64,000 nucleotides of DNA. It comes from Dankookia rubra. Its GTDB lineage: Bacteria > Pseudomonadota > Alphaproteobacteria > Acetobacterales > Acetobacteraceae. The first letter of the stretch is position 1. Every line of letters starts with the position of its first letter. A program made the position numbers and the translations under genes. The stretch is from assembly GCF_004355005.1 (NCBI RefSeq), contig NZ_SMSJ01000002.1, positions 1 to 64,000 on the forward strand. Reading direction: 5' to 3'. Below the pieces are notes generated by a model. It did no database searches and was not told the origin of the DNA. It saw only the letters and a program-made list of their open reading frames with translations. Below, in pieces: positions 50,895-60,513 of the stretch.

Positions 50895-52655
50895 CTACAG
50901 CGATGCGGCGTTCACTTCGGAACGCGATCCGCTGGAGGTCGCCGGCGCCTGGATCGGCTGCGGGCGGAAGCGGATGCTGGCCCGCAGCCCGGTCGGCTCG
51001 AAGGCCAGCGCGACCTCCGCATCGGCGCCCAGGTCGTGCACCAGCCCGCGTTCCAGCAGCCTGGTGCCGAAGCCGCGCCGCGCCGGCGGACCGGTGAGCG
51101 GCGGGCCACCCCGCTCGCGCCAGGTGATCACCACGGCATGCCCCGCGGGATCGGCGCCGCAGGCGATCTCGACCAGGCCATCGGGCCGCGACAAGGCGCC
51201 GTATTTCGCTGCATTGGTCGCCAGCTCGTGCAGCGCCATGACCAGCGCCTGGGCCTGACCCGGCGCCACCAGCGGCAAGGGATCGTCGCAGGCCTCGCAT
51301 AGCAGGATCCGGGTCCCTGGAGCGCCGCCATCGGCTTCCAGCCACGGCGCCAGCCCGGTTCGCACGACGGCGCCCGGCGCGGCGCCCTCCCAGGCCAGCC
51401 GTGCCAGCAGGTCATGCGCCCGCCCTAGCGTCCGCAGCCGCGCGGTGAAGCTTTCGGTGAAGCGGGTCGGATCGGCGCCTTCGACCCGCGCGGTCTGCAG
51501 GGCCAGGGCCTGGACCGTGGCGAGCGCATTCTTGGCGCGATGGTTGAGCTCCGCGACCACCAAGCGGAGCCGCCGCTCGCCCTCGACCAGGGCGGCCAGC
51601 GCGGCGCGCCGCCGGCGCGCCTCCGCCAGCAGCGCATCGGCCAGCCGGTCGGCCTCGGGCAGGCCGAGCGCCGGAACCGCCGCGCCGCCCGCATGGCCCT
51701 CGTCGGCGGAGGCGGCAAGGCCGACCAGCGCGAGGATCGGCCGGCTGATGCCGCGCGCGACCAGGTGCGCGAGCCCGAGCCCGAGCACGAGGAAGGCCAG
51801 CCCGACCGCCAGCGAGGTGACGGCGGACCGGACCGCGGGCCGGGTCAGCTCCGCCAGCGGGATGGCGACCGCGACGCCCCAGCCGATGCCCGGCACGCGG
51901 CTGAACGCGGTGAGGAACGGCCTGCCCTCGGCCGCGGCCGTCTCCAGCGATCCCTCCGCGTCACCCGTCCCCCAGGCGCGCAGCAGCGCGGCATCCACCG
52001 GCGTGCCGACCAGCCTGGCCCCGTCCGGCACCCGTGCCACGCGGGCGCCCACCCGGTCGAAGATGGACAGGATCCAGCCCGAGGAGGCCCGGTCGCGCCG
52101 CAGCAGCGGCTCGAAGGCATCGAGCGTGGGGTTGAGGGCGAGGATCAGTCCGACGCTGCCGTCGGCGCGCCGCACCGGCACGTCGACGCCGAGCAACGGC
52201 CGCTGCTGCACCATGCCGACGAAGACGTTCGAGACCAAAGCCCCGCCGGTGGCGAAGACGCGGCGCTGGTTGTCGAGATACTGGCGCGCCGGCAGCGGCA
52301 CGCCGGGCGGCACGATGGTGTTCATGAGTTGCTGCCCGTCCTCCCGCAGCAGCAGGATGTTCGCACCGGGCGTCTGCCGCGCCACGACCGCCTCGGCCTC
52401 GGTCCGGAAGCCGGCGAGGTCGCCGGCCGCCAGCGTCCTGGACAGGGCCAGGACCTCGAGCACCGCGATGCGCGCGCGCAACTCGCTCTCGACGGACCGG
52501 GCCAGGCTGCGCGCGAGGTCGAGCGCCTCCCGCGCCGCGTGGTCACGGTCGACCCGGTAGGCCGCATAGCCGCCCACCAGGTTGTAGCCGACCAAAGGCA
52601 GGACGCTGGCGAGGACGAGCAGCGCCAGCCTGGCGCGCAGCGTCAGGCGCCGCAT
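50895..52655 (-). CDS. HWE-family sensor histidine kinase
   Basis: A 586-residue membrane kinase. Membrane segments lie at about 8-30 and 277-300 and enclose a Cache-type sensor domain; a HAMP-like region follows. The kinase core has the His box ELNHRAKNALAT with H372, the N box ELATNAAKYGALS with N481, and the WRERGG signature that names the HWE group. No response regulator is adjacent. It is the intact counterpart of the broken kinase at 24645-26963. I start at the ATG at 52655; its ribosome site is weak. Confidence 0.88.
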   Translation of the reverse strand: MRRLTLRARLALLVLASVLPLVGYNLVGGYAAYRVDRDHAAREALDLARSLARSVESELRARIAVLEVLALSRTLAAGDLAGFRTEAEAVVARQTPGANILLLREDGQQLMNTIVPPGVPLPARQYLDNQRRVFATGGALVSNVFVGMVQQRPLLGVDVPVRRADGSVGLILALNPTLDAFEPLLRRDRASSGWILSIFDRVGARVARVPDGARLVGTPVDAALLRAWGTGDAEGSLETAAAEGRPFLTAFSRVPGIGWGVAVAIPLAELTRPAVRSAVTSLAVGLAFLVLGLGLAHLVARGISRPILALVGLAASADEGHAGGAAVPALGLPEADRLADALLAEARRRRAALAALVEGERRLRLVVAELNHRAKNALATVQALALQTARVEGADPTRFTESFTARLRTLGRAHDLLARLAWEGAAPGAVVRTGLAPWLEADGGAPGTRILLCEACDDPLPLVAPGQAQALVMALHELATNAAKYGALSRPDGLVEIACGADPAGHAVVITWRERGGPPLTGPPARRGFGTRLLERGLVHDLGADAEVALAFEPTGLRASIRFRPQPIQAPATSSGSRSEVNAASL

Positions 52656-52807
52656 CGGAAGGGCCGACCGCACATCATTGCATGGAGGCACCTGCTCCGC
52701 GTCGCGCGATCGCCGATGCGAACCTGCGCGACCCGCCCCATCGCCAGATCGTACCGATCTCAGAATTTCCATTGTATGTTTATGGACAAGGTCGCGGATA
52801 CCCGAAG

Positions 52808-52836
52808 TTGATGAAAACTAAGTCAGTTATTGGTAT
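52808..52836 (+). promoter_or_regulatory. Candidate promoter in the gap between kinase and ridA
   Basis: The 326-base gap (52656-52981) has an AT-rich core around 52760-52840. Within it, TTGATG at 52808-52813 and TGGTAT at 52831-52836 are separated by 17 bases, a fair housekeeping promoter for ridA with a leader of about 140 bases. For the divergent kinase I find no good promoter. Nothing else in the gap is recognisable. Confidence 0.35.
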
Positions 52837-52981
52837 CAGGATCGTCTCGTCCGGCGTGCCCTGCTCCGCGGTTGCGCCGGCCTGCCCCATACCGGCCTCG
52901 CCCCCCGGATGACGCCCCTGCCCTTTCCGGTCTAGAACCGCCCCCGTCGCAATTCCAACCCGCAACGGAGAGGCCAGACCG

Positions 52982-53332
52982 ATGTCCAAGATCACCCGCC
53001 AGGGCAGCAACCAGATCCTCTCGACCTCGGTCGAGTACCACAATTTCGTCTACCTGGCCGGCATCACCGCCGATGACCTCAGCAAGGACATCACCGGCCA
53101 GACCGAAGAGGTCATCGCCAAGATCGACGCGGCGCTGGAGAACAACGGCACGGACAAGACCCGGCTGCTGACTGCGCAGATCTGGCTGAAGCACATCACC
53201 GACCGCGACACCATGAACAAGGTCTGGGTGAAGTGGCTGGGCGACGACGGCCGCCCGGCGCGCGCCTGCGTGCAGGCCGAGATGGCCGACCCGCGCCACT
53301 TGGTCGAGATCATGATCACCGCCTGCCGCTGA
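52982..53332 (+). CDS. RidA family protein
   Basis: A 116-residue protein of the RidA/YjgF fold that hydrolyses reactive enamine/imine intermediates. The start SKITRQGSNQILSTSVEYHNFVYL and the block ARACVQAEMADPRHLVEIMI contain the conserved Arg (RACVQ) and late Glu expected for the active pocket. A good GGAGAGG site precedes the ATG. It is a single gene followed by a strong hairpin. Confidence 0.93.
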   Translation: MSKITRQGSNQILSTSVEYHNFVYLAGITADDLSKDITGQTEEVIAKIDAALENNGTDKTRLLTAQIWLKHITDRDTMNKVWVKWLGDDGRPARACVQAEMADPRHLVEIMITACR

Positions 53333-53350
53333 CCGGCCAGGCTGGAGGAT

Positions 53351-53378
53351 GGGGCCGGCGACGCCGCTCGCCGGCCCC
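53351..53378. terminator. Strong hairpin after the RidA gene
   Basis: A perfect 11-bp GC stem (53351-53361 with 53368-53378) with a 6-base loop stands 18 bases after the stop. No T-run follows, so it is a likely, not a certain, terminator. Confidence 0.6.
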
Positions 53379-53427
53379 GGACGAACCCGAGGGCCAGAAC
53401 TGCTCTTCGCAACCGCTATCCCTTGGC

Positions 53428-53456
53428 GTTGCATTTCTGTCGCCACACTGTTGCAT
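53428..53456 (+). promoter_or_regulatory. Repeated GTTGCAT sites upstream of the CHAP gene
   Basis: The 317 bases from 53379 to 53695 hold no gene. GTTGCAT occurs at 53428-53434 and 53450-53456, 22 bases (two helical turns) apart, and the first also pairs with GCAAC at 53409-53413. They lie about 240-270 bases before the CHAP start. They may be binding sites for a regulator; I see no clear promoter boxes in the rest. Confidence 0.3.
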
Positions 53457-53695
53457 GATTTGTGATCGGGCGGGTATCTAGGACGCAATTCCGTTCACGG
53501 ACCGGTAAGCGGCACGCGTTCCAGCGAATCACGCCGGTTTCCCGCTTGCTGCGCCGCAGCGGGTTGTCCCGTTCACCAGCGCCTTGTTACCCAAGATTTC
53601 AGGACGCGCCTCCGGATACCGTGTTCCAGCGCACAGACGAGGTGCCTGGGAGTGGCCGGAAGGAGCGCCGGGGGCGACGAGGGGGCTCGGATATC

Positions 53696-54520
53696 ATGCG
53701 CGTCACTGGGACGACTTTGGCTGTTTGCGCCCTGTTGGGCGGCGTCGCGACGACGACCGAGGCCGAGGCCGCCCGGAGCAGGCATGATACGCGGCAGGAT
53801 GCGGGCCATGCCCCGGCATCAGCCCAGGCGCCCAAGTCGCAGGCTCGTGCCACGTCGTCCCGCCGGAGCATCACCTATAAGGCGTCGGCCCACCGGCCCG
53901 GCGCCAGCCGCACCGGCCGCCACGCCGCTACCCGCCGCTACGCCACCGCCGCGGGCTGGAGCGGCGGCATTTCCTGCGTTCCCTATGCCCGCAGCGTCAC
54001 CGGCATGGCCATCTCGGGCAATGGCGGGGACTGGTGGAGCAATGCCGCCGGCAGCTACCGCCGCGGCAACCAGCCGGAACCCGGCTCGGTCATGGCCTTC
54101 CGCAGCACCGGCGGCATGTCGCGCGGCCATGTCGCCGTGGTCAGCCGGGTGCTCAGCGACCGGCAGGTACTGATCGACCACGCCAACTGGGGCGGCCCGG
54201 GCATCCGCAAGGGCTCGGTCATGCACAATGTCAGCGTGGTCGATGTCTCCGACAACAACGACTGGACCGCGGTGCGGGTCCAGTCCGGGCACAGCGACGC
54301 CGCCTATGGCCGCACCTATCCGACCTATGGCTTCATCTACAACCGCCCGGCCGGCGACAGCGCCCCGGTCTATGCCGCCGCCCGGCCGATGCAGCGCAGC
54401 CTGCGCTTCGAACAGCTTGCCGAGATGCCGATCGGTGCCGGCTTCGCCACCCAGCCGGCCTCCTACGAGCCGCAGGGCCTCGCCCCGCTGCGCAAGGTCG
54501 CGCCAGACCGCCACCGCTGA
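53696..54520 (+). CDS. Secreted CHAP-domain peptidoglycan hydrolase
   Basis: A 274-residue protein with a signal peptide (cleavage near TEAEA), a basic low-complexity stretch to about residue 85, and a CHAP domain with the catalytic Cys in ISCVPYARSVTG and His in SRGHVAVVSRV. CHAP enzymes cut peptide bonds in peptidoglycan. The C-terminal 60 residues have no known domain. GAGGGGG lies before the ATG. Confidence 0.9.
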   Translation: MRVTGTTLAVCALLGGVATTTEAEAARSRHDTRQDAGHAPASAQAPKSQARATSSRRSITYKASAHRPGASRTGRHAATRRYATAAGWSGGISCVPYARSVTGMAISGNGGDWWSNAAGSYRRGNQPEPGSVMAFRSTGGMSRGHVAVVSRVLSDRQVLIDHANWGGPGIRKGSVMHNVSVVDVSDNNDWTAVRVQSGHSDAAYGRTYPTYGFIYNRPAGDSAPVYAAARPMQRSLRFEQLAEMPIGAGFATQPASYEPQGLAPLRKVAPDRHR

Positions 54521-54600
54521 GGGCAGCGGACGGCCTGGGCCGCCGATTTCGCTCCCCCGCCGCCCCTTGCGCCAATGGCCGGGCATGGCAGGCTCCGGTC

Positions 54601-55302
54601 ATGACCTGGTCGATCCTCGCACGCGAGCCGCGCACGGGTGAACTCGGCGTCGCGGTTGCCACCCGCTTCTTCGCGGTCGGCGCCGTGTGCCCCCGTGTCG
54701 AGGGCGGGATCGGCGCCATCGCCACGCAGGCGCTGGTGAACCCGCTCTATGCTCCGGACGGGCTGGCCCGGCTGCGCGCCGGGGAGGCGCCGGAGGCGGC
54801 GCTGCATGTCCTCGTCGCGGCCGATGCCGGGCGCGAGCACCGCCAACTCCACATCCTGGCCGCCGACGGCCGCATGGCCCGGCATACCGGCGCGGCCTGC
54901 GTTCCTTGGTGCGGCGGCGTCGCCGGCGCGGATGTCTCGGTCGCCGGCAACATGCTGGCCGGGCCCGAGGTGGTGGGGGCGACGCTCGAGGCCTACCTTG
55001 CCCATGCCGGCCGGCCGATGGCATTGCGGCTGATCGCCGCGCTCGAGGCCGGGGAGGCCGCCGGCGGCGACCGGCGCGGCCGGCAGTCAGCGGCGGTGCA
55101 GGTGGCGAGCCTCGACCCCTATCCCGACCTCGACATCCGCGTCGACGACCACCCGGACCCGCTGGCCGAGCTGCGCCGGCTGCATGCGGTGGCGCAGCAG
55201 CGCTACGTCCACCTGCGCCGCTTCCTGCCCGGGCGCGACCATCCCGGGGTCTTCGACCGGGCGGTGATCGAGGCGGCGATCGCGGCCGCGACCGGCGCAT
55301 GA
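54601..55302 (+). CDS. DUF1028 family protein (Ntn-hydrolase fold), first gene of a peptide-transport operon
   Basis: A 233-residue protein beginning [16 protein letters not shown], with [12 protein letters not shown] and the [12 protein letters not shown] and [16 protein letters not shown] blocks of the family. It is longer by 15 residues than the 28045 copy and keeps Thr at position 2. The stop overlaps the dppD start (ATGA), so it is tied to a dipeptide-type ABC importer. That context and the Ntn-hydrolase clan suggest cleavage of imported peptides or amides, not yet shown. Confidence 0.88.
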   Translation: MTWSILAREPRTGELGVAVATRFFAVGAVCPRVEGGIGAIATQALVNPLYAPDGLARLRAGEAPEAALHVLVAADAGREHRQLHILAADGRMARHTGAACVPWCGGVAGADVSVAGNMLAGPEVVGATLEAYLAHAGRPMALRLIAALEAGEAAGGDRRGRQSAAVQVASLDPYPDLDIRVDDHPDPLAELRRLHAVAQQRYVHLRRFLPGRDHPGVFDRAVIEAAIAAATGA

Positions 55303-56279
55303 CGCCACCGGTCCTCGAGGTGCTCGGCCTCAGCGTCGAATTCGCCACCGATCGCGGCCCGCTCCGCGCCGTCGACGGCGTCTCCTTCAGCGTCGCGGCC
55401 GGGCAGACCCTGGCGGTCGTCGGCGAGAGCGGCTGCGGCAAGTCGGTGACGGCGCTCGCCATCATGGGTCTGCTGCCGCGCGGCGTCCGGCTCGGCGGCG
55501 CCATCCGGTTGCTGGGGGAGGAATTGCTGGGCCAGCCGGGCGACCCCTGGGCGGGCCGCCGGGGCCGCGACCTGGCAATGGTCTTCCAGGAGCCAATGAC
55601 CAGCCTCAACCCCGCCTTCACCGCCGGGGAGCAGGTGGCGGAGGCGCTGCGGCTGCACGAGGGCCTGTCGCCGCGCGCCGCGATGGACCGGGCGGTGGAG
55701 ATGCTGGCCCGCGTCCGCATCCCCGAGGCGGCACGGCGCGCGGCGCAGTATCCGCACCAGCTCTCGGGCGGGATGCGGCAGCGCGTGATGATCGCCATGG
55801 CGCTGGCCTGCCGGCCGCGGCTGCTGATCTGCGACGAGCCGACCACGGCGCTCGACGTCACGGTGCAGGCGCAGATCCTGTCGCTGCTCGACGAGCTCAA
55901 GCGGGAGACCGGGACGGCGGTGGTGCTGATCACCCACGACCTCGGCGTGGTCGCCGACCATGCCGACCAGGTCGCGGTGATGTATGCCGGCCGCATCGCC
56001 GAGGCCGCGCCGGCCGCGGCGATCTTCGCCCGGCCGGAGCACCCCTATACCGTCGGCCTGCTCGGCGCGGTGCCGTCGATCGAGGGTGGCGCGGGCAGGT
56101 TGGCCAGCATCGAGGGCACCGTCCCGGACCTGCGCGCCCCGCCGCCCGGCTGCCGCTTCGCCCCGCGCTGCCCATTCGCCGGGCCGGATTGCGAGGCGCA
56201 GCCGCCGCTGGCCGATATCGGCCCCGGGCATGTCGCCGCTTGCTGGCGGGCGCCGCTGGACCAGGTGCTGGCGGCATGA
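55299..56279 (+). CDS. dppD: Peptide ABC transporter ATP-binding protein, DppD type
   Basis: A 326-residue ATPase. Walker A is GESGCGKS, the signature is LSGGMRQR, and Walker B is [12 protein letters not shown]; the C-terminal oligopeptide-ABC tail has the Cys cluster in CRFAPRCPF. It forms a heterodimer with the next gene product to power the DppBC permease. Its start and stop overlap both neighbours. Confidence 0.95.
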   Translation: MTPPVLEVLGLSVEFATDRGPLRAVDGVSFSVAAGQTLAVVGESGCGKSVTALAIMGLLPRGVRLGGAIRLLGEELLGQPGDPWAGRRGRDLAMVFQEPMTSLNPAFTAGEQVAEALRLHEGLSPRAAMDRAVEMLARVRIPEAARRAAQYPHQLSGGMRQRVMIAMALACRPRLLICDEPTTALDVTVQAQILSLLDELKRETGTAVVLITHDLGVVADHADQVAVMYAGRIAEAAPAAAIFARPEHPYTVGLLGAVPSIEGGAGRLASIEGTVPDLRAPPPGCRFAPRCPFAGPDCEAQPPLADIGPGHVAACWRAPLDQVLAA

Positions 56280-57388
56280 GCGCGCTCCTCGAGCTCGATG
56301 ATGTCGCCAGGCATTTCCCGGTGCGCGACGCGCTGGGGCGGGCGCGCGGCGCGGTGCGGGCAGTGGACGGCGTCTCGCTCGCGGTGCCGCAGGGCACCGT
56401 GCTGGCGATCGTCGGCGAGAGCGGCTGCGGCAAGTCGACGCTCGGCCGGCTTGCGCTGCGGCTGATCGAGCCCGACCGCGGCGCGGTGCGCTTCATGGGG
56501 GAGGACCTGCGCGCACTCTCGGCCCGCGCCTTGCGCGCGCGGCGGCGCGACATGCAGCTGATCTTCCAGGACCCCTTCGCCAGCCTCGACCCGCGCATGA
56601 CGGTGGAGGACGCGATCGCCGAGCCGCTGAAGCTGCACGACGTGGTGCCGCGCGGGGCGAAGCGTGCGCGCGTGGCGCAGCTGCTGGAACGGGTCGGGCT
56701 GCGGCCGGAGGCGGCGCGGCGCTGGCCGCACGAGTTCAGCGGCGGCCAGCGGCAGCGCATCGCCATAGCCCGGGCGTTGGCCAGCGGGCCGAAGCTGATC
56801 ATCGGCGACGAGCCGGTGAGCGCGCTCGACGTCTCGGTCCAGGCGCAGGTGGTGAACCTGCTGCAGGACCTGATCCGCGACCTCGGCCTGACCTTCGTGC
56901 TGATCAGCCACGACCTCGGCGTGGTGCGCCACATCGCCGACCGGGTCGCGGTGATGTATCTCGGCACCATCGTCGAGGAAGGCCCGGCCGAACTGGTCTT
57001 CGGCGCGCCGCGGCATCCCTATACCCGCGCGCTGCTGGCCGCGGTGCCGGGCCATGGCGCCCGCGCCGCGCCGATCGAGGGCGACCCGCCGAGCCCGATC
57101 GCGCCGCCCGCCGGCTGCCGGTTCCACACGCGCTGTCCCTTCGCGGAAGCCGTGTGCCGCGAGCAGGTGCCGGTGCTACAAGGCCAAGCCCGCCGATCGG
57201 AGGTGGCCGCGGGCGGGAGCCATGGGTCGGCCGGCCAGGAACACCTCGCGGCCTGCCACCTGCAGGACCGCCTGCCGCCCGCAGCGCCGCTGCAGGAACG
57301 CAAGGCCGGCGGCGACCGGTTGCGCCGGCTGCAGGCGCATTTCGGCGCGCCCGCGCCGCAACCAGAAACCACCGGGGTGAATGCATGA
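56276..57388 (+). CDS. dppF: Peptide ABC transporter ATP-binding protein, DppF type
   Basis: A 370-residue ATPase with Walker A GESGCGKS, signature FSGGQRQR and Walker B LIIGDEPVSALD. The tail has CRFHTRCPFAEAVC, then an extra Gly/Ser/Arg stretch of about 20 residues before LAACHLQD, and a C-terminal extension, so it is longer than the usual 330 residues. It overlaps dppD and dppA by 4 bases each. Confidence 0.95.
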   Translation: MSALLELDDVARHFPVRDALGRARGAVRAVDGVSLAVPQGTVLAIVGESGCGKSTLGRLALRLIEPDRGAVRFMGEDLRALSARALRARRRDMQLIFQDPFASLDPRMTVEDAIAEPLKLHDVVPRGAKRARVAQLLERVGLRPEAARRWPHEFSGGQRQRIAIARALASGPKLIIGDEPVSALDVSVQAQVVNLLQDLIRDLGLTFVLISHDLGVVRHIADRVAVMYLGTIVEEGPAELVFGAPRHPYTRALLAAVPGHGARAAPIEGDPPSPIAPPAGCRFHTRCPFAEAVCREQVPVLQGQARRSEVAAGGSHGSAGQEHLAACHLQDRLPPAAPLQERKAGGDRLRRLQAHFGAPAPQPETTGVNA

Positions 57389-58890
57389 TCCGCCAGACCG
57401 CCCTTGCGGCCCTCGCCGCCGTCTCCCTCTCGGCCGCCGCGCAGGCCCAGACCTTGCGGATCGGCCTGCGCGAGGATCCCGACATCCTCGACCCGACGCT
57501 GGCCCGCACCTTCGTCGGCCGCATCGTCTTCGCCTCACTCTGCGACAAACTCTTCGACATCAACGAGAAGCTGGAGATCATCCCGCAACTCGCCACCGGC
57601 TACCGATGGGAAGACCCGAAGACGCTGCTGATCACCCTGCGGGAGGGCGTGAAGTTCCACGACGGCGAGCCGATGGACGCCGAGGCCGTCCGCTATTCGC
57701 TGAACCGGCACCTGACCCTCCAGGGCAGCTTCCGCCGCGGCGAGATCAACACCATGGACGCGGTCGAGGTCGTGGACCCGAAGACGGTCCGCATCCGGCT
57801 GAAGGAGCCCTCCTCCCCCTTCCTTTCGCAGCTGACCGACCGCGCCGGCATGATCGTCTCGCCCAAGGCGGCCGAGGCGGCGGGGCGCAATTTCGGGACG
57901 AAGCCGGTCTGCGCCGGCCCCTACCGCTTCGTCGAGCGCGTCGCGCAGGACCGCATCGTGGTGGAGCGCTTCCCCGGCTACTGGAACGCCCAGGCGATCC
58001 ACATCCCGCGCATCACCTACCAGCCGATCCCGGACAACACCGTCCGCCTCGCCAACCTGCAATCCGGCGCGCTCGAGATGGTGCAGACCATCGAGCCGGA
58101 CGACATCAAGACGGTGCAGAGGAACCCGAAGCTCAAGGTCGTCGCCTATGACGGGCTCGGCTACCAGAGCATCACGCTGAACCTGGCGAATGGCCCGCGC
58201 GCCGCCGGGCCCTTCGCCAAGGATGCCCGGGTCCGCGCCGCCTTCGAGCTGGCGATCGACCGCGACGCCATCAACCAGGTGGTCTACGAAGGCGCATGGA
58301 CGGTGACGGCGCAGCCGGTCCCGCCCTCCTCCCCCTACCACGTGAAGGAGTTCAAGCCGCAGCCGCGCGACCTCGATACCGCGAAGGCGCTGCTGAAGCA
58401 GGCCGGCGCCACCCTGCCGGTGCAACTCGAGATGACCATCCCGAACAGCCCCGACCTGCGTCAGGTCGGCGAGGTGATCCAGGCCATGGTGAAGGAGGCC
58501 GGCTTCGAGCTGAAGCTGAGCGCGATGGAATTCGCCTCCTCCCTCCAGGCGGCCAACCGGGGCGAGTTCGAGACCTACCTGATCGGCTGGTCCGGCCGGG
58601 TCGATCCGGACGGCAACACCTGGACCTTCATCCACAGCAACGGCGCGCAGAACGACGGCAAGTACTCCAACCCGGAGGTCGACAAGCTGCTGGACGCGGC
58701 GCGGGTCGAGCAGGACGTCGCCAAGCGCCGCGCGCTCTATGCGGAGGTCTGGCAGATCGCGCTGCGGCAGGATCGCAGCCGGATCTACCTTTGGCACGCC
58801 AAGAACATCGTCGCGCACACCGCGAAGTTGACCGGCTTCCAGCCGGTGCCGGACGGGCTGATCCGGCCCCAGGGCCTGAAGCTGCAATAG
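57385..58890 (+). CDS. dppA: Peptide ABC transporter solute-binding protein, DppA type
   Basis: A 501-residue secreted protein (signal MIRQTALAALAAVSLSAAAQA) of the SBP_bac_5 family. Typical text includes REDPDILDPTLART, REGVKFHDGEPMDAEAV and the C-terminal GKYSNPEVDKLLD. It catches peptides or similar ligands for the DppBCDF importer. The start overlaps the dppF stop. Its stop lies in the first copy of a 16-bp tandem duplication. Confidence 0.94.
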   Translation: MIRQTALAALAAVSLSAAAQAQTLRIGLREDPDILDPTLARTFVGRIVFASLCDKLFDINEKLEIIPQLATGYRWEDPKTLLITLREGVKFHDGEPMDAEAVRYSLNRHLTLQGSFRRGEINTMDAVEVVDPKTVRIRLKEPSSPFLSQLTDRAGMIVSPKAAEAAGRNFGTKPVCAGPYRFVERVAQDRIVVERFPGYWNAQAIHIPRITYQPIPDNTVRLANLQSGALEMVQTIEPDDIKTVQRNPKLKVVAYDGLGYQSITLNLANGPRAAGPFAKDARVRAAFELAIDRDAINQVVYEGAWTVTAQPVPPSSPYHVKEFKPQPRDLDTAKALLKQAGATLPVQLEMTIPNSPDLRQVGEVIQAMVKEAGFELKLSAMEFASSLQAANRGEFETYLIGWSGRVDPDGNTWTFIHSNGAQNDGKYSNPEVDKLLDAARVEQDVAKRRALYAEVWQIALRQDRSRIYLWHAKNIVAHTAKLTGFQPVPDGLIRPQGLKLQ

Positions 58891-58906
58891 GCCTGAAGCT
58901 GCAATA
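58874..58906 (+). repeat. 16-bp tandem duplication at the dppA stop
   Basis: GCCTGAAGCTGCAATA is at 58874-58889 and again at 58891-58906, a 17-base period. The first copy contains the last codons and stop of dppA; the second lies in the spacer before the gst GTG. It looks like a recent slippage duplication. Confidence 0.9.
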
Positions 58907-58918
58907 CGGAGGCGACCC

Positions 58919-59560
58919 GTGCCGCAGATCACCCTCTTCCACTCGCCCAACACGCGTTCCTCCGGCACGCTGGTGCTGCTGGAGGAACTGGGCGCACCCT
59001 ATGCGCTGCAGGTGCTGGACATGAAGGCCGGCGAGAACCGCCAACCTGCCTATCTCGCCGTCAACCCCATGGGCAAGGTACCGGCAATCCTCGACGACGG
59101 CGCGCTGGTGACCGAGCAGGTGGCGGTCTTCATCCATCTGGCCGACCGCTTCCCCGAGGCCGGGCTGGCGCCGCCGCTCGGCGATCCGCTGCGCGGCCCC
59201 TATCTCCGCTGGATGGCCTTCTATGCCGGCAGCTTCGAGCCGGCCGTCGTCGACCGCGCCTCTGGCCGCCCGGACCTCGACCCGCGCATGAGTCCCTATG
59301 GCAGCTACGACACGGTGATGGAGACGCTGCGCGCGCAGCTCGTCCCCGGCCCCTGGCTGCTCGGCGAGCGCTTCACCGCGGCCGACGTGCTCTGGGGCGG
59401 GGCGCTGGCCTGGACGATGATGTTCGGGGTGGTGCCGAAGCTGCCCGAGTTCACCGCCTATTCCGCGCGCGTCACCGCCCGCCCCGCGGTGCAGCGGGTG
59501 CGGGAGAGGGATGCCGCGCTCGCCGCGGCGCAGGACACGGCCCGCGGCGCGAAGGGCTGA
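58919..59560 (+). CDS. Glutathione S-transferase family protein
   Basis: A 213-residue protein with a thioredoxin-like N-terminal domain (QITLFHSPNTRSSGTLVLLEEL, NPMGKVPAIL, VTEQVAVFIHLAD) and a helical C-terminal domain (GERFTAADVLWGG). It starts at a GTG with GGAGG 6 bases upstream. It interrupts a dipeptide-transport operon between the binding protein and the permeases, an unusual place. A Ser in PNTRSS may be the activating residue. Confidence 0.9.
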   Translation: MPQITLFHSPNTRSSGTLVLLEELGAPYALQVLDMKAGENRQPAYLAVNPMGKVPAILDDGALVTEQVAVFIHLADRFPEAGLAPPLGDPLRGPYLRWMAFYAGSFEPAVVDRASGRPDLDPRMSPYGSYDTVMETLRAQLVPGPWLLGERFTAADVLWGGALAWTMMFGVVPKLPEFTAYSARVTARPAVQRVRERDAALAAAQDTARGAKG

Positions 59561-59565
59561 CGCGC

Positions 59566-60513
59566 GTGGGCATTTGGCTCCTGAAGCGGCTGGGCCAGGT
59601 CCTGCCGACGCTGCTGATCCTCTCGCTCCTGATCTTCGGGCTGCAGCAGCTCATGCCGGGCGACCCGGCGCTGATCCTGGCGGGCGAGGAGCGCGGCGAC
59701 CCGCAGGTGCTGGCGCAGATCCGCGCCGAGCTGCGGCTCGACCAGCCCTTGCCGCAGCAGTACCTGGCCTGGCTCGGCCGGGTGCTGGTCGGTGATTTCG
59801 GTTATTCCTGGCGGATCCGCGAACCCGTCGGCGCGCTGATCCTCGCCAAGCTGCCGGTCACCTTCCAGCTCGCCAGCATGGCCTTCCTCATCGCCGTGCT
59901 GATCGGCGTGCCGGCCGGCATCGTCTCGGCGGTGCGGCGCGACACGGCGGTGGACTGGGCGGCGAACGGCATCGCGCTGGCCGGGATCTCCACGCCGAAT
60001 TTCTGGCTCGGCATCATGCTGATCCTGCTGTTCAGCGTGCAGCTCGGCTGGCTGCCGCCCTCCGGCTACGTGCCGCTGACCGAGGATCCCTGGCAGTCGC
60101 TCGCCACGACCATCATGCCGGCCTTCGTGCTGGGCAACGCCATCGCCGGCGTGCTGATGCGGCACACAAGGGCGGCGATGCTGACGGCGCTGAGCCAGGA
60201 CTATGTCCGCACCGCCCGGGCCAAGGGGCTGGCGGAGCGCGTGGTGGTGGTGAAGCACGCGCTGCGCAACGCGCTGATCCCGGTGGTCACGCTCGGCACC
60301 ATCGAGTTCGGCCGGCTGCTGGCCGGCGCCGTTCTGACCGAGCAGATCTTCACCATCCCCGGTTTCGGCAAGCTGATCGTCGATGCCGTGTTCAACCGCG
60401 ACTACCCGGTGGTGCAGGGCGTGGTGCTGGCGACCGCGCTGATCTTCGTCTCGCTCAGCCTCGTCGCCGATCTGCTCTACATGGCGGTTAACCCGCGGCT
60501 GAGGACGGCATGA
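59566..60513 (+). CDS. dppB: Peptide ABC transporter permease, DppB type
   Basis: A 315-residue inner-membrane protein with about six helices. The start GTG gives IWLLKRLGQVLPTLLIL; GDPALILAGEE follows and the permease EAA-type loop is YVRTARAKGLAERVVVVKHALRN. It pairs with DppC as the channel. It starts 5 bases after the gst stop and overlaps dppC by 4 bases. Confidence 0.95.
   Translation: MGIWLLKRLGQVLPTLLILSLLIFGLQQLMPGDPALILAGEERGDPQVLAQIRAELRLDQPLPQQYLAWLGRVLVGDFGYSWRIREPVGALILAKLPVTFQLASMAFLIAVLIGVPAGIVSAVRRDTAVDWAANGIALAGISTPNFWLGIMLILLFSVQLGWLPPSGYVPLTEDPWQSLATTIMPAFVLGNAIAGVLMRHTRAAMLTALSQDYVRTARAKGLAERVVVVKHALRNALIPVVTLGTIEFGRLLAGAVLTEQIFTIPGFGKLIVDAVFNRDYPVVQGVVLATALIFVSLSLVADLLYMAVNPRLRTA

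Noticed and set aside
57180-57240. Small insertion sequence or intein-like insert in dppF
   Set aside because: The extra Gly/Ser/Arg stretch keeps the frame and is only about 20 residues; I see no terminal repeats or splicing motifs.
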